DNA of 34,685 bases from Comamonadaceae bacterium. Lineage in GTDB: Bacteria; Pseudomonadota; Gammaproteobacteria; Burkholderiales; Burkholderiaceae_C. The DNA lies in the NCBI GenBank assembly GCA_947452785.1, contig CANGDZ010000035.1, positions 1-34,685 of the forward strand, read 5' to 3'. How positions within the stretch are numbered: position 1 is the stretch's first letter; each line of letters starts with the position of its first letter. This document shows positions 24,052-32,825 of this stretch, in pieces. The notes beneath the pieces were generated by a model. The model was given only the letters and a program-made list of their open reading frames with translations. It was not told the DNA's origin and did no database searches. A program made the translations under genes and the position numbers.

Positions 24052-25029
24052 TCAGGACTGACGGCTCAGACCCAATTGTTCGATGAGTTTCTTTTCTTTC
24101 AAGAAGTTTTCTCGCGCAAACTTGGTGTACTCCTCGGTGTTCATGTAGATCACCGATTGGTCGTATTTTTCAAAAGACGCCAGCACTTTCGGGTCTTCCA
24201 GGGTGGCTTTGAAAGCGTCGTGCAGCTTACGCGTAACGGCCGGTTCCATGCCTTTGGGGGCGCCAATGCCAAACGGTGAATCAGACACCGTGTCATAACC
24301 CAACTCGTTCAAGGTGGGAATGTTGGGCCAGCGCTTGGTGCGCTTGCTGCCGTAGGTAGCGAGCAGGCGACAGGTGCCTGCCTCCACATGCGGGCCCCAG
24401 CCGGTGGCGTCGCTGTGCGACATGACGTGCCCCCCCAGCAGCGCTTGCATGCCGTCGGCATTGCCTTTGAACGGCACGTGCTGCAACTTGATGCCTGCTT
24501 TCATGGCGAACTCTTCCACTGCCAAATGCGGTGTGGTGCCGTTGCCGGTGGAGCCAAAGGTGAACTCACCCGGCTTGGCTTTGGCGTAGGCCACCAAGTC
24601 TTTGATGCTCTTGATTGGCGAGTCCGCGCGCACCACGATGCCAAAGGTGTAACCGGTCAGGCAGGCCACATAGGTGAAGTCCACCATCGGGTCGAACTGC
24701 ATTTTTTGCATATGCGGCAAGCGCAGCACGCCAATGGTGAGTTGCGACAGTGTGTAACCATCGGGCTTGGCGCTGACCAACTCGTTAGGGCCTAGCATGC
24801 CGCTGGCGCCGCCCTTGTTCTCAATGATCACCGTATTGTTCAAAATGCGTGCGGCGCTCTCTCCAATGACACGCATGACCGCATCCGTCGAGCCGCCCGC
24901 AGGCCAAGGGCAAATCAGTTTGATGGGGCGTGAGGGGAAACTGCTTTGCGCCAATGCGGGCAGGGCGATGCTGGCGGCACCGGCCAAGCCGGCTTGCAAG
25001 ATCTGGCGACGAGGAAAGATTGAGGTCAT
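24052..25029 (-). CDS. Bug-family tripartite tricarboxylate receptor
   Basis: A 325-residue TctC/Bug solute-binding protein. It has an N-terminal signal (RRQILQAGLAGAASIALPAL, with a twin-arginine-like RR) and the mature start FPSRPIKLICPWPAGGSTD, with the family ligand loop. The interdomain segment FGSTGNGTTPHLAVEEF is also typical. Bug receptors bind small carboxylates in the periplasm. ATG at 25029 has AAGGA 8 bases upstream. It is 28 bases after the other Bug gene and likely cotranscribed with it. No TctA or TctB membrane genes are present. Confidence 0.93.
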   Translation of the reverse strand: MTSIFPRRQILQAGLAGAASIALPALAQSSFPSRPIKLICPWPAGGSTDAVMRVIGESAARILNNTVIIENKGGASGMLGPNELVSAKPDGYTLSQLTIGVLRLPHMQKMQFDPMVDFTYVACLTGYTFGIVVRADSPIKSIKDLVAYAKAKPGEFTFGSTGNGTTPHLAVEEFAMKAGIKLQHVPFKGNADGMQALLGGHVMSHSDATGWGPHVEAGTCRLLATYGSKRTKRWPNIPTLNELGYDTVSDSPFGIGAPKGMEPAVTRKLHDAFKATLEDPKVLASFEKYDQSVIYMNTEEYTKFARENFLKEKKLIEQLGLSRQS

Positions 25030-25057
25030 GAAAAATTCCTTGAATTCTGTTCGGTTC

Positions 25058-26068
25058 TTATTCGGCTTTGGCGCCAGACTCTTTGACCACTTTGGCCCAC
25101 TTGGCAATTTCCACCGCCTGATAGCGCGCCAATTCATCAGGGCTTGAGAGCACGGGGTCTAGGCCAATGGTTTTCAGGCGCTCTTGGATATCTGGCAACT
25201 TGAACACGCGCACCACTTCGGCGTTGAGTTTGTCGATGACGGCGCGTGGTGTGTTGGCTGGGGCGAACATGGCAAACCAGGTGGTGGCTTCAAAGCCCGG
25301 CACAAACTCGGCCATGGTCGGCACATCGGGCGCAGCGGGTGAGCGCTTGGCGGTGGTTTGGGCCAGCGCGCGGATCTTGCCTTCTTTGGCCATGGGCAGG
25401 GCGGAGGGCATGTTGTCGAACATCAATTGAATGCTGCCGCCCACCAAATCAGGAATCGCAAACTGGCGGCCCTTGTAGGGGATGTGGGTCATCGACGTGC
25501 CGGTCATGGATTTGAACAACTCGCCCGAAACGTGGACGGAGGTGCCTGTGCCAGGGGAGCCGAACGACAGCTTGTTCGGATTGGCTTTCATGTAGGCGAT
25601 CAATTCCGGCACCGACTTGACCGGCAGATCGTTGTTCACCACCAGCAAGTTCGGGGCTGAAGCGATGAGCGAGATGGGCGTGAAGCTCTTGACCATGTCG
25701 TAGGGAATTTTGTCGTACAGCGAGCCATTGATCGAGTGCGTGCCCACCGTGCCCATGACCAGGGTGTAGCCATCGCCTGCCGATTTGGCGACAACGTCGG
25801 CGCCAATGTTGCCGCCCGCACCGGGTTTGTTGTCGATCACCACGGGCTGGCCGAGTTGCGCTTTTTCGCTGAACAAACGGGCCAAAATATCGGGCGCTCC
25901 ACCGGGGGTGAAGGTCACCACCAGCCGGATCGGTTTGACCGGGTAGGTTTGCGCTTGAGTGAGTGTGCAGCTCAAGGTGGCAGCCACCAGCAGTGAGAGG
26001 CTGATGCCGCGTCGGAATCCGGAAATAGAGCGTGGTGAAGTCAGGGCGTTGGGAAAGGCAAAAGGCAT
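25058..26068 (-). CDS. Bug-family tripartite tricarboxylate receptor
   Basis: A 336-residue TctC/Bug protein with a signal peptide (ISLSLLVAATLSCTLTQAQ) and the canonical mature start YPVKPIRLVVTFTPGGAPD. VVIDNKPGAGGNIGADVVAK and FGSPGTGTSVHVSGELF are family hallmarks. Only part of its sequence resembles the neighbouring Bug protein, so this is not a recent tandem copy. The helix before VVIDNKP looks about three residues shorter than usual. ATG at 26068 is preceded by AAGGAG at good spacing. First gene of a two-gene unit; ligand unknown; no partner membrane proteins nearby. The 148 bases upstream (26069-26216) hold no gene I can support. Confidence 0.93.
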   Translation of the reverse strand: MPFAFPNALTSPRSISGFRRGISLSLLVAATLSCTLTQAQTYPVKPIRLVVTFTPGGAPDILARLFSEKAQLGQPVVIDNKPGAGGNIGADVVAKSAGDGYTLVMGTVGTHSINGSLYDKIPYDMVKSFTPISLIASAPNLLVVNNDLPVKSVPELIAYMKANPNKLSFGSPGTGTSVHVSGELFKSMTGTSMTHIPYKGRQFAIPDLVGGSIQLMFDNMPSALPMAKEGKIRALAQTTAKRSPAAPDVPTMAEFVPGFEATTWFAMFAPANTPRAVIDKLNAEVVRVFKLPDIQERLKTIGLDPVLSSPDELARYQAVEIAKWAKVVKESGAKAE

Positions 26069-26216
26069 GTGGTTTTCTCCTTGGCCTGACTGTAGGCGGC
26101 ACCCTGTAGATGGGCGATGGTGAAAACCCTCTGTGGGCCGCGGTTCTTGTCGTCTGCGGGACCCCAGTGAGGCCGCTCTTTGCGTCATTTGCATGGACGC
26201 AAGAGGCGATTTCGAA

Positions 26217-26630
26217 TTAATCGTCCACGCTGGCAGACCAGCGATCACCCCAACCCTGACCCGCGCGTTGCAGTTCGCGCCGGTCGCGCTTGGTCGGGCG
26301 ACCGTGCTCAATGCTCAGTGCAGGCTCACGCGCCAGTTGGCGCTGCTCGGTCACTTTGGCGCGCAGGCTTAAGCTTTCAGGTGTTTCTTGATACAGCGCC
26401 TGCGCTACAGGTGCGGGTCCGCGCACCTGGCTCAAGCCCAGCACCAGCACCGTACGCGTCATGTCGCCTTGGCGGATCACCACCGTGTCTTGCGCTTTCA
26501 CATCGCGCGAAGGCTTGGCCACCTGGCCATTGACCTGGACACGGCCTTTGTTGATGTCGTCGGTGGCCAGTGAACGTGTTTTGAAAAAACGCGCCGCCCA
26601 CAGCCATTTGTCGATCCGCATGGAGTTCAT
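26217..26630 (-). CDS. hslR: S4-domain RNA-binding protein, Hsp15-like
   Basis: A 137-residue protein with an N-terminal S4 domain (MRIDKWLWAARFFKTRSLAT, then GRVQVNGQVAKPSRDVKAQD) and a basic C-terminal tail (RPTKRDRRELQR). This is the layout of heat-shock protein 15, which binds stalled 50S subunits that carry nascent chains. The start may be ATG 26630 or ATG 26621; neither has a clear ribosome binding site. Longer versions up to 26744 are not conserved. Single gene, convergent with nothing and divergent from the GyrI-like gene. Confidence 0.9.
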   Translation of the reverse strand: MNSMRIDKWLWAARFFKTRSLATDDINKGRVQVNGQVAKPSRDVKAQDTVVIRQGDMTRTVLVLGLSQVRGPAPVAQALYQETPESLSLRAKVTEQRQLAREPALSIEHGRPTKRDRRELQRAGQGWGDRWSASVDD

Positions 26631-26802
26631 GGATCGTATTGTGCCCGCAGTAACTGCGGGTAAAAGCCTATTCGCGGCGGATTGAAGGTTCGCGTGTGCG
26701 GGAGCACACCTTGAGATCGATGGACCTTTGCAAAAATCCGACACGCCGGTCCACTCTGTGGCTCAGGCCGGTTTTTTCAACAAGATTGAAGCAGGTGACG
26801 CC

Positions 26803-27411
26803 ATGGAGAAAATGGACATTAAAAAAGATTTCAAAAGTTTGTACCATGCATCCGCCACAACCGTGGTGGAGGTCTATGTCCCCACGCTGAACTATTTGAT
26901 GGTGGATGGGCAGGGCGATCCCAATACCGCGCCTGCTTATGTGAATGCGGTGCAAGCCCTGTTTGCGATGGCCTATGCGGTGAAGTTTCTTGTCAAAAAG
27001 AGCATCTTGGCTATAGATTACGGCGTGATGCCCTTGGAGTCGCTGTGGTGGGTTCAGGACATGTCAAAATTTTCCATCGACGACAAATCGAACTGGCAAT
27101 GGACGGCCATGATCATGCAGCCTGCCTTTGTGACGTCCGACTGTGTGGCGGGCGCCATGAAGGAGGTGGCGAAGAAACGCCCTGCTCTTGATTTGAGCCA
27201 GGTTCGCTTTGCAACTTTTTCAGAAGGTCGCTGCGCGCAGACCCTGCACATCGGCCCCTTTTCTGAGGAGGGGCCCACGATTGCGAAGGTTCACCAGTTC
27301 ATTGAGGCCAGAGGACAGCGCACTGGCAAGCACCATGAAATCTACATGAGTGACATCCGCAAAGCAGCGCCATCGAAATGGAAAACCATCATTCGCCAGT
27401 CGATGCAATGA
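26803..27411 (+). CDS. GyrI-like small-molecule-binding domain protein
   Basis: A 202-residue protein resembling stand-alone GyrI-like domain proteins: it begins MDIKKDFKSLYHAS, has YLMVDGQGDPNTAPAYVNAV near residue 30, and ends with a segment containing HIGPFSEEGPTIAKVHQFIE and HHEIYMSDIRK. Such proteins bind small hydrophobic or cationic molecules, and the His-Glu-Ile-Tyr stretch is typical of the conserved acidic site. Substrate and role are unknown. ATG at 26803 has AGGTG upstream; a TTG at 26728 would add 25 weak residues. Stands alone. Confidence 0.8.
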   Translation: MEKMDIKKDFKSLYHASATTVVEVYVPTLNYLMVDGQGDPNTAPAYVNAVQALFAMAYAVKFLVKKSILAIDYGVMPLESLWWVQDMSKFSIDDKSNWQWTAMIMQPAFVTSDCVAGAMKEVAKKRPALDLSQVRFATFSEGRCAQTLHIGPFSEEGPTIAKVHQFIEARGQRTGKHHEIYMSDIRKAAPSKWKTIIRQSMQ

Positions 27412-27464
27412 GGTTCAAGCTGCGGTTGGAGTCATTTCACTCGCCAGCGCACAAGGCGTGAGCG

Positions 27465-27725
27465 CTAATGGGCATAGCCCTCACAAGCGCCTGCGTTGGG
27501 GCGTCCATTACATTCGCGCATCAAGCTGCGCTCGCGTTCGGGGATGGTTTCGCCATTGCCTTTGTCGGGCTTGGGGCGCTTGGCGCGCTTCACAGCATCT
27601 GTGGCGAATGCGGAGTTGCTGAGGCTCTGCGCCCAGCTCAAATTGAAAACACTGAGGACGCCAAAAAGGGCGATCGCACAAAGCGATGTACCCGCCAGCG
27701 TCCTTGACCTTGTTGACGTGCGCAA
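27465..27725 (-). CDS. small secreted hypothetical protein
   Basis: An 86-residue protein that I do not recognise by function. It has an N-terminal signal peptide (GTSLCAIALFGVLSVFNLSW, cleavage likely after WAQS) and a lysine-rich middle (DAVKRAKRPKPDKGNG). The C-terminal end has two cysteines, ECNGRPNAGACEGYAH, which looks like a short disulfide motif. The start is TTG at 27725, supported by AGGGAG about 7 bases upstream, with no ATG available. Antisense frames at the same place look spurious. Predicted periplasmic. Confidence 0.6.
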   Translation of the reverse strand: MRTSTRSRTLAGTSLCAIALFGVLSVFNLSWAQSLSNSAFATDAVKRAKRPKPDKGNGETIPERERSLMRECNGRPNAGACEGYAH

Positions 27726-27817
27726 ACGTTTCTCCCTGTCTGTTTTTGTGCGCTCATCTTAGAAATGTTGGCGCCATTTGCCAAGCCCGTCTGGGCTAAC
27801 ATCACAGCTCACTCCCA

Positions 27818-28993
27818 ATGAAACCGACCATGAAGCCTTTTTTGCGCCAAACCGTTCTTGATGTTGAAGAGTCCCGCATCCGTGAGGTGGCCAACGCCGG
27901 CCTGGGCCGCAGCGATGTGCTGGCCTTCTGGTTTGGCGAGAGCGACGAAGTCACGCCGCAGGTGGTGCGCCAGGCCGCGATCGACTCGATCAACCAGGGC
28001 GAGACTTTTTACGCACACAACCTGGGTATGCACGAGTTGCGCGAGGCCGTATCCACCTACATGGGCGCTTTGCATGGCCCGATTGGCGTGGAGCGTTTGG
28101 CTATCACCTCGGGCGGCGTCAATGCCTTGATGCTGGCGGTCCAGGCGTTGGTGGATGCCGGCGACGAGGTGGTGGCCGTGACGCCGGTCTGGCCGAACTT
28201 GACGGCGCAAGCCGTGGTGATGGGGGCGGACTTGAAATGCGTGTCCCTCCAGCCTGTGAACGGTCAGTGGGTATTGAACATGGCAGCTTTGTTGACGGCC
28301 ATCACCCCGCGCACCCGCTTGTTGATCGTCAATTCACCCAATAATCCCACGGGTTGGACCTTGACGCGCGAAGAGCAAGCGACCTTGGTCGCCCATTGCC
28401 GACACACCGGCACCTGGATTTTGGCGGACGAGGTGTACGAGCGCCTGTACTACGAGGGCGACACGGCCAATGGCGCCGCGCCTTCATTTTTGGATGTGAG
28501 CGCGCCTGATGACCGGTTGGTGGTGGTGCACAGTTTTTCCAAGAGCTTTTTGATGACGGGTTGGCGCCTGGGTTGGCTGGTCATGCCCCCCGCCATGACG
28601 CAGGCTATGGGCAAATTGATTGAGTTCAATACGTCCTGCGCCTCGGTGTTCACACAGCGCGCGGGCATTGCCGCCTTGCAGCACACCGCAGAAATCACGC
28701 CGCAGGTGGTGGCGCACCTGAAGCAGTGCCGCGACACTCTGGTGCCGCTGTTGCAAGCCCTGCCCGGGGTGGAGTTGGCCCCGGCACGAGGTGGAATGTA
28801 TGCATTTTTCAAGTTGAAAGGCCACCTCGACTCGGTTGCCACGGCCAAACGCTTGGTGGTGGAGGCCGGTTTAGGCCTGGCGCCCGGCGAAGCCTTTGCC
28901 CCCGAGGCGCAGGGCTGGCTGCGTTGGTGCTTTGCCTCCCAAGACCTGGCGCGACTGGCGCAAGGCGTGGAGCGGCTGCGGGGCTGGCTGTAA
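27818..28993 (+). CDS. PLP-dependent aminotransferase, class I/II
   Basis: A 391-residue fold-type I aminotransferase. The PLP-binding lysine is K242 in HSFSKSFLMTGWRLGW. The substrate/cofactor motif VNSPNNPTGW (171-180) and DEVYERLYY (204-212) are also typical, as is the R near the C-terminus. It transfers an amino group between an amino acid and a 2-oxoacid, perhaps of the aspartate/aromatic type, but the substrate cannot be settled from sequence. ATG at 27818 lacks a clear ribosome binding site; the ATG at 27830 is an alternative. It precedes rpsO on the same strand. Confidence 0.92.
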   Translation: MKPTMKPFLRQTVLDVEESRIREVANAGLGRSDVLAFWFGESDEVTPQVVRQAAIDSINQGETFYAHNLGMHELREAVSTYMGALHGPIGVERLAITSGGVNALMLAVQALVDAGDEVVAVTPVWPNLTAQAVVMGADLKCVSLQPVNGQWVLNMAALLTAITPRTRLLIVNSPNNPTGWTLTREEQATLVAHCRHTGTWILADEVYERLYYEGDTANGAAPSFLDVSAPDDRLVVVHSFSKSFLMTGWRLGWLVMPPAMTQAMGKLIEFNTSCASVFTQRAGIAALQHTAEITPQVVAHLKQCRDTLVPLLQALPGVELAPARGGMYAFFKLKGHLDSVATAKRLVVEAGLGLAPGEAFAPEAQGWLRWCFASQDLARLAQGVERLRGWL

Positions 28994-28998
28994 CGGGT

Positions 28999-29004
28999 TA
29001 TAAT
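28999..29004 (+). promoter_or_regulatory. candidate -10 box of the rpsO-pnp unit
   Basis: A perfect TATAAT lies just after the aminotransferase stop, about 120 bases before the rpsO start. No convincing -35 box stands 16-18 bases upstream. If used, the rpsO leader would be about 115 bases, enough for structured autoregulation of S15 as known in other bacteria. I cannot identify a specific S15-binding fold. Confidence 0.4.
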
Positions 29005-29127
29005 CTGAAGGCTTTGCATGGTGTAAGGCAGCACGCTACAGGTCAATCCAATCTGCAGCGCAAGTTCAAAACCTCGCTTTTTCTTCGGAAGTTTTTTCCG
29101 AATTAAGTGAAATACAAGGAAATAAAG

Positions 29128-29394
29128 ATGATTGCATCTTCTATCAAGGCTGAGGTCGTCAAGGCCAATGCCCGCGCCGTCAATGACACGGGCAGTCCAG
29201 AAGTCCAAGTGGCTTTGCTGACCGCTCGCATCAACGAACTCACACCTCACTTCAAAACCCACGCCAAAGACCACCACGGTCGCCGCGGTTTGTTGCGTAT
29301 GGTGAGCCGTCGTCGTAAATTGCTGGACTACCTCAAGTCCAGAGATGCTGACCGTTACATTGCGTTGATTGCCAAACTTGGCCTGCGTAAGTAA
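29128..29394 (+). CDS. rpsO: 30S ribosomal protein S15
   Basis: An 88-residue protein that matches S15 over its length: [40 protein letters not shown] and [17 protein letters not shown] are all conserved. S15 binds 16S rRNA in the platform early in assembly. ATG at 29128 has AAGGA 8 bases upstream; the longer frame from 29107 is not conserved. Followed by a strong terminator-like hairpin and then pnp, the usual rpsO-pnp order. Confidence 0.97.
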   Translation: MIASSIKAEVVKANARAVNDTGSPEVQVALLTARINELTPHFKTHAKDHHGRRGLLRMVSRRRKLLDYLKSRDADRYIALIAKLGLRK

Positions 29395-29412
29395 TCGTCT
29401 CTTCAGATGAAT

Positions 29413-29450
29413 AAGGCGCCTGAGTTAGCTCGCTAGCTCAGGCGCTTTGT
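29413..29450 (+). terminator. terminator/attenuator between rpsO and pnp
   Basis: GCGCCTGAGTTAG and CTAGCTCAGGCGC form a 13-bp stem with one G-U pair and loop CTCG (29416-29445). Flanking AA/TT pairs and TTTGT follow. This is a strong intrinsic terminator, probably giving partial readthrough into pnp as in E. coli. Confidence 0.8.
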
Positions 29451-29506
29451 ACATTTGGTTTTCTAAATAGAGCGTTTTCGGACTTTGTCAGAACGAACCC
29501 GCGCTG

Positions 29507-29547
29507 TGTCATTCCACCAGCCATTGCAGGTGTCTTGTGGAATGGCA
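29507..29547 (+). promoter_or_regulatory. stem-loop in the pnp leader
   Basis: TGTCATTCCAC (29507-29517) and GTGGAATGGCA (29537-29547) can form an 11-bp stem with one G-U pair about 70 bases before the pnp start. In E. coli a similar leader hairpin is cut by RNase III and used by PNPase to repress itself. The analogy is positional and structural only. Confidence 0.45.
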
Positions 29548-29618
29548 TCGTGTTCAGACTGTCAAAAACCGGGCTTTCCGTGCAGCCAGATGCACTTGTT
29601 TTTCAGGAGTACTGAACC

Positions 29619-31733
29619 ATGACCATTTTCAATAAAGTCACTAAAACCTTCCAGTGGGGCCAACACAAGGTCATCATGGAAACCGGCGAAATCGCCCGTC
29701 AAGCTTCCGGCGCTGTGCTGGTCAACATCGAAGACACCGTGGTCTTGGCCACAGTGGTGGCGTCCAAGATCGCCAAGTCCGGTCAAGATTTCTTTCCACT
29801 CACCGTGGATTACATTGAGAAAGCTTACGCCGCAGGCAAGATCCCCGGCAGCTTTTTCAAGCGTGAAGCCAAGCCCAGCGAACTCGAGACATTGACCAGT
29901 CGTCTGATTGATCGCCCGATCCGTCCCTTGTTTCCAGAAGGCTTCTACAACGACGTGCATGTGGTCATCCACACCGTGTCCTTGAACCCTGAAGTCGACG
30001 CCGACATTGCTGCGATGATCGCCGTGTCTGCCGCTTTGTCGATCTCTGGCATTCCTTTCACTGGCCCTATCGGTGCAGCCCGCGTGGGTTACATCAACGG
30101 CGAATATGTCTTGAACCCGGGCCAGACCCAGCGCAAAGACAGCCAGATGGACCTGATAGTAGCCGGTACCGAAACTGCCGTGTTGATGGTCGAGTCCGAA
30201 GCCCAGCAATTGTCTGAAGAGATCATGCTCGGCGCCGTCGTGTTCGGTCACGAGCAAGGCAATATCGCCATCACCGCGATCCACGAATTGGTGCGCGACG
30301 CTGGCAAACCAGCCTGGGACTGGACAGCCCCAGCCAAGGACGAGCCTTTGATCGCCAAGGTCAATGCTTTGGCCGAAGAAAAATTGCGCGCGGCCTACCA
30401 AATCCGCAACAAACAAAGCCGCACACACGCTTGCCGCGAAACCTACGCCAGCGTAAAAGCCAGCCTGAAAGCAGAAGGCATTGAGTTTGATGGCGTCAAG
30501 GTCGAAGGCATGTTGTTCGATATCGAAGCTGGTATCGTGCGCAGCCAGATCTTGGCCGGCGAGCCCCGCATTGACGGCCGCGACACACGCACGGTGCGTC
30601 CTATCGAAATTCGCAACAGCGTGTTGCCACGCACCCACGGTTCTTCCTTGTTCACCCGCGGTGAAACTCAGGCTTTGGTGTTGACCACCTTGGGCACTGA
30701 GCGTGATGCCCAGCGCATTGACGCTTTGGCCGGTGAGTACGAAGACCGCTTTATGCTGCACTACAACATGCCTCCCTTTGCCACTGGCGAAGTGGGCCGT
30801 ATGGGTTCGACCAAGCGCCGCGAAATCGGCCACGGCCGTTTGGCCAAGCGTGCTTTGGCCGCCGTGTTGCCGAGCAAAGAAGAGTTCCCGTACACCATGC
30901 GTGTGGTGTCTGAAATTACCGAATCCAACGGCTCATCGTCCATGGCTTCGGTCTGCGGTGGTTGCTTGTCCTTGATGGACGCTGGCGTGCCGATGAAAGC
31001 CCACGTGGCTGGTATTGCCATGGGTCTGATCAAAGACGCCAACCGTTTCGCGGTGTTGACCGACATCTTGGGTGACGAAGATCACCTGGGCGATATGGAC
31101 TTCAAAGTGGCCGGTACAACCAACGGCATCACCGCTTTGCAAATGGACATCAAGATTCAGGGTATCACCAAAGAAATCATGCAAGTCGCTTTGGCTCAAG
31201 CCAAAGAAGCGCGCATGCACATTTTGGAAGCCATGCAGTCGTCCATGGGCGAAGCCAAGACCGAAGTGTCTGATTTCGCACCCAAGCTCTTCACCATGAA
31301 GATCAACCCCGAGAAGATCCGTGACGTGATCGGCAAAGGCGGCGCCACCATCCGTGCGTTGACCGAAGAAACCGGCACACAGATCAACATCAACGAAGAC
31401 GGCACGATCACCATCGCTGCGACCGACAGTGCCAAGGCTGAAGAAGCCAAGCGCCGCATCGAGCAGATCACCGCTGAAGTTGAAATCGGCAAGATCTACG
31501 AAGGCCCCGTCACCAAAGTGCTGGACTTCGGCGCTTTGATCAACCTGTTGCCAGGCAAAGACGGTTTGTTGCACATCAGCCAGATCGCGCACGAGCGTGT
31601 GGAAAAAGTCTCTGACTATTTGACCGAAGGTCAGATCGTCCGAGTCAAAGTTTTGGAAACCGACGAAAAAGGCCGCGTCAAGCTGTCCATGAAAGCTTTG
31701 CTCGACCGCGCACCTGCGCATTCCGGCGAATAA
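29619..31733 (+). CDS. pnp: polyribonucleotide nucleotidyltransferase (PNPase)
   Basis: A 704-residue phosphorolytic 3'-5' exoribonuclease of the degradosome. Domains in order: RNase PH-like (about 10-145), alpha-helical linker (about 146-235), second RNase PH-like (about 315-540), KH (about 553-610; [20 protein letters not shown]) and S1 (about 620-690; [20 protein letters not shown]). The catalytic-core segment GRRLAKRA-like is represented by [15 protein letters not shown]. Length is standard. ATG at 29619 has CAGGAGT about 8 bases upstream. Follows rpsO, separated by a terminator and a leader hairpin, implying separate or attenuated expression. Confidence 0.97.
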   Translation: MTIFNKVTKTFQWGQHKVIMETGEIARQASGAVLVNIEDTVVLATVVASKIAKSGQDFFPLTVDYIEKAYAAGKIPGSFFKREAKPSELETLTSRLIDRPIRPLFPEGFYNDVHVVIHTVSLNPEVDADIAAMIAVSAALSISGIPFTGPIGAARVGYINGEYVLNPGQTQRKDSQMDLIVAGTETAVLMVESEAQQLSEEIMLGAVVFGHEQGNIAITAIHELVRDAGKPAWDWTAPAKDEPLIAKVNALAEEKLRAAYQIRNKQSRTHACRETYASVKASLKAEGIEFDGVKVEGMLFDIEAGIVRSQILAGEPRIDGRDTRTVRPIEIRNSVLPRTHGSSLFTRGETQALVLTTLGTERDAQRIDALAGEYEDRFMLHYNMPPFATGEVGRMGSTKRREIGHGRLAKRALAAVLPSKEEFPYTMRVVSEITESNGSSSMASVCGGCLSLMDAGVPMKAHVAGIAMGLIKDANRFAVLTDILGDEDHLGDMDFKVAGTTNGITALQMDIKIQGITKEIMQVALAQAKEARMHILEAMQSSMGEAKTEVSDFAPKLFTMKINPEKIRDVIGKGGATIRALTEETGTQININEDGTITIAATDSAKAEEAKRRIEQITAEVEIGKIYEGPVTKVLDFGALINLLPGKDGLLHISQIAHERVEKVSDYLTEGQIVRVKVLETDEKGRVKLSMKALLDRAPAHSGE

Positions 31734-31805
31734 ATCGTTCTTCGCTTCAGTGAATTGACAGGGGCTCCAGCAGTGGGGTCCCTGTTCTGCCTAAAGGTCA
31801 TGCAC

Positions 31806-32825
31806 ATGCAAGTTATTGAAATCAATGCGTTCGGTGAACCCTCTGCACTGGTACCGGGCACACGCCCTGAGCCCGTGGCGGGTGCCGGTGAGTTGCTGAT
31901 TCGGGTCACGGCCAGCGGCATCAACCGCCCGGACGTGTTGCAGCGTAAGGGCCTGTACCCCGTGCCGCCCGGCGCCTCGGACATTCCGGGCCTGGAAGTG
32001 GCGGGCGTGGTTGTGTCTGGTGACAGCGCTGCCATGGCTGAAGCGGGCTTGAAAGTGGGTGACCGCGTGTGCGCCCTGGTGGCCGGCGGTGGTTATGCGC
32101 AATTGTGCGTGGCCCCGGTGGTTCAGTGCCTGCCCGTGCCCCAAGGCTTGAGCGACATCGAAGCGGCTTCTTTGCCCGAGACCTTCTTTACGGTGTGGAG
32201 CAATGTGTTTGACCGTGGCCGTTTGCAAGCGGGTGAAACCTTATTGATTCAAGGCGGCTCCAGCGGCATTGGCGTGACCGCGATCCAGATGGCCAAAGCC
32301 GCTGGCGCGACGGTGATCGTCACCGCAGGCAGCGACGACAAGTGCCAGGCTTGCCTGGCCTTGGGCGCAGACCATGCGATTAATTACCGCAGCCACGACT
32401 TTGTGGCTGAGGTCAACCGCATCACCGGTGGGGCAGGGGTGAATGTGATTTTGGACATGGTTGCAGGCGACTACGTGGCGCGTGAAATTCAAGTCATGGC
32501 CGAAGATGCCCGCTTGGTGATCATTGCCACGCAAGGCGGTAATGACAGCCAAATGAATGCAGGCTTGGTGTTGCGCAGGCGCTTGACCATCACCGGCTCC
32601 ACTTTGCGTCCGCGTCCCGTTGCCTTCAAGGCGGCGATTGCGCAGAACTTGAAATCCCGTGTCTGGCCTTGGTTGGCCTCGGGCCAGATCAAGTCAGTGA
32701 TCCACAGCGTGTTTGATGCTTGCGCGCCTGGCCAAGGCTTGCCCAGCGGCGCGGCGCAAGCGCACGCGCTGATGGAAAGCAACCAGCATGTGGGCAAAAT
32801 TGTGCTGACATGGAACAACGCATGA
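31806..32825 (+). CDS. NAD(P)H-quinone oxidoreductase, zeta-crystallin/PIG3 type
   Basis: A 339-residue zinc-independent MDR-family reductase. The N-terminal GroES-like half includes GINRPDVLQRKGLYPVPPGA. The Rossmann half has LIQGGSSGIGVTAIQMAKAA (NADPH loop) near residue 140, and ITGSTLRPRPVAFKAAIA, typical of the PIG3 group. It probably reduces quinones or enones with NADPH. The chosen ATG at 31806 is 8 bases from AAAGG; ATG 31800 and 31755 are in frame but less suitable. Its stop overlaps the tpiA start (ATGA), so the two are coupled. This pairing with tpiA seems a lineage habit rather than a pathway. Confidence 0.92.
   Translation: MQVIEINAFGEPSALVPGTRPEPVAGAGELLIRVTASGINRPDVLQRKGLYPVPPGASDIPGLEVAGVVVSGDSAAMAEAGLKVGDRVCALVAGGGYAQLCVAPVVQCLPVPQGLSDIEAASLPETFFTVWSNVFDRGRLQAGETLLIQGGSSGIGVTAIQMAKAAGATVIVTAGSDDKCQACLALGADHAINYRSHDFVAEVNRITGGAGVNVILDMVAGDYVAREIQVMAEDARLVIIATQGGNDSQMNAGLVLRRRLTITGSTLRPRPVAFKAAIAQNLKSRVWPWLASGQIKSVIHSVFDACAPGQGLPSGAAQAHALMESNQHVGKIVLTWNNA

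Noticed and set aside
29562..30833. A 423-codon minus-strand frame opposite pnp
   Set aside because: Antisense to the RNase PH domains of PNPase; low-complexity composition and no homologous motif.
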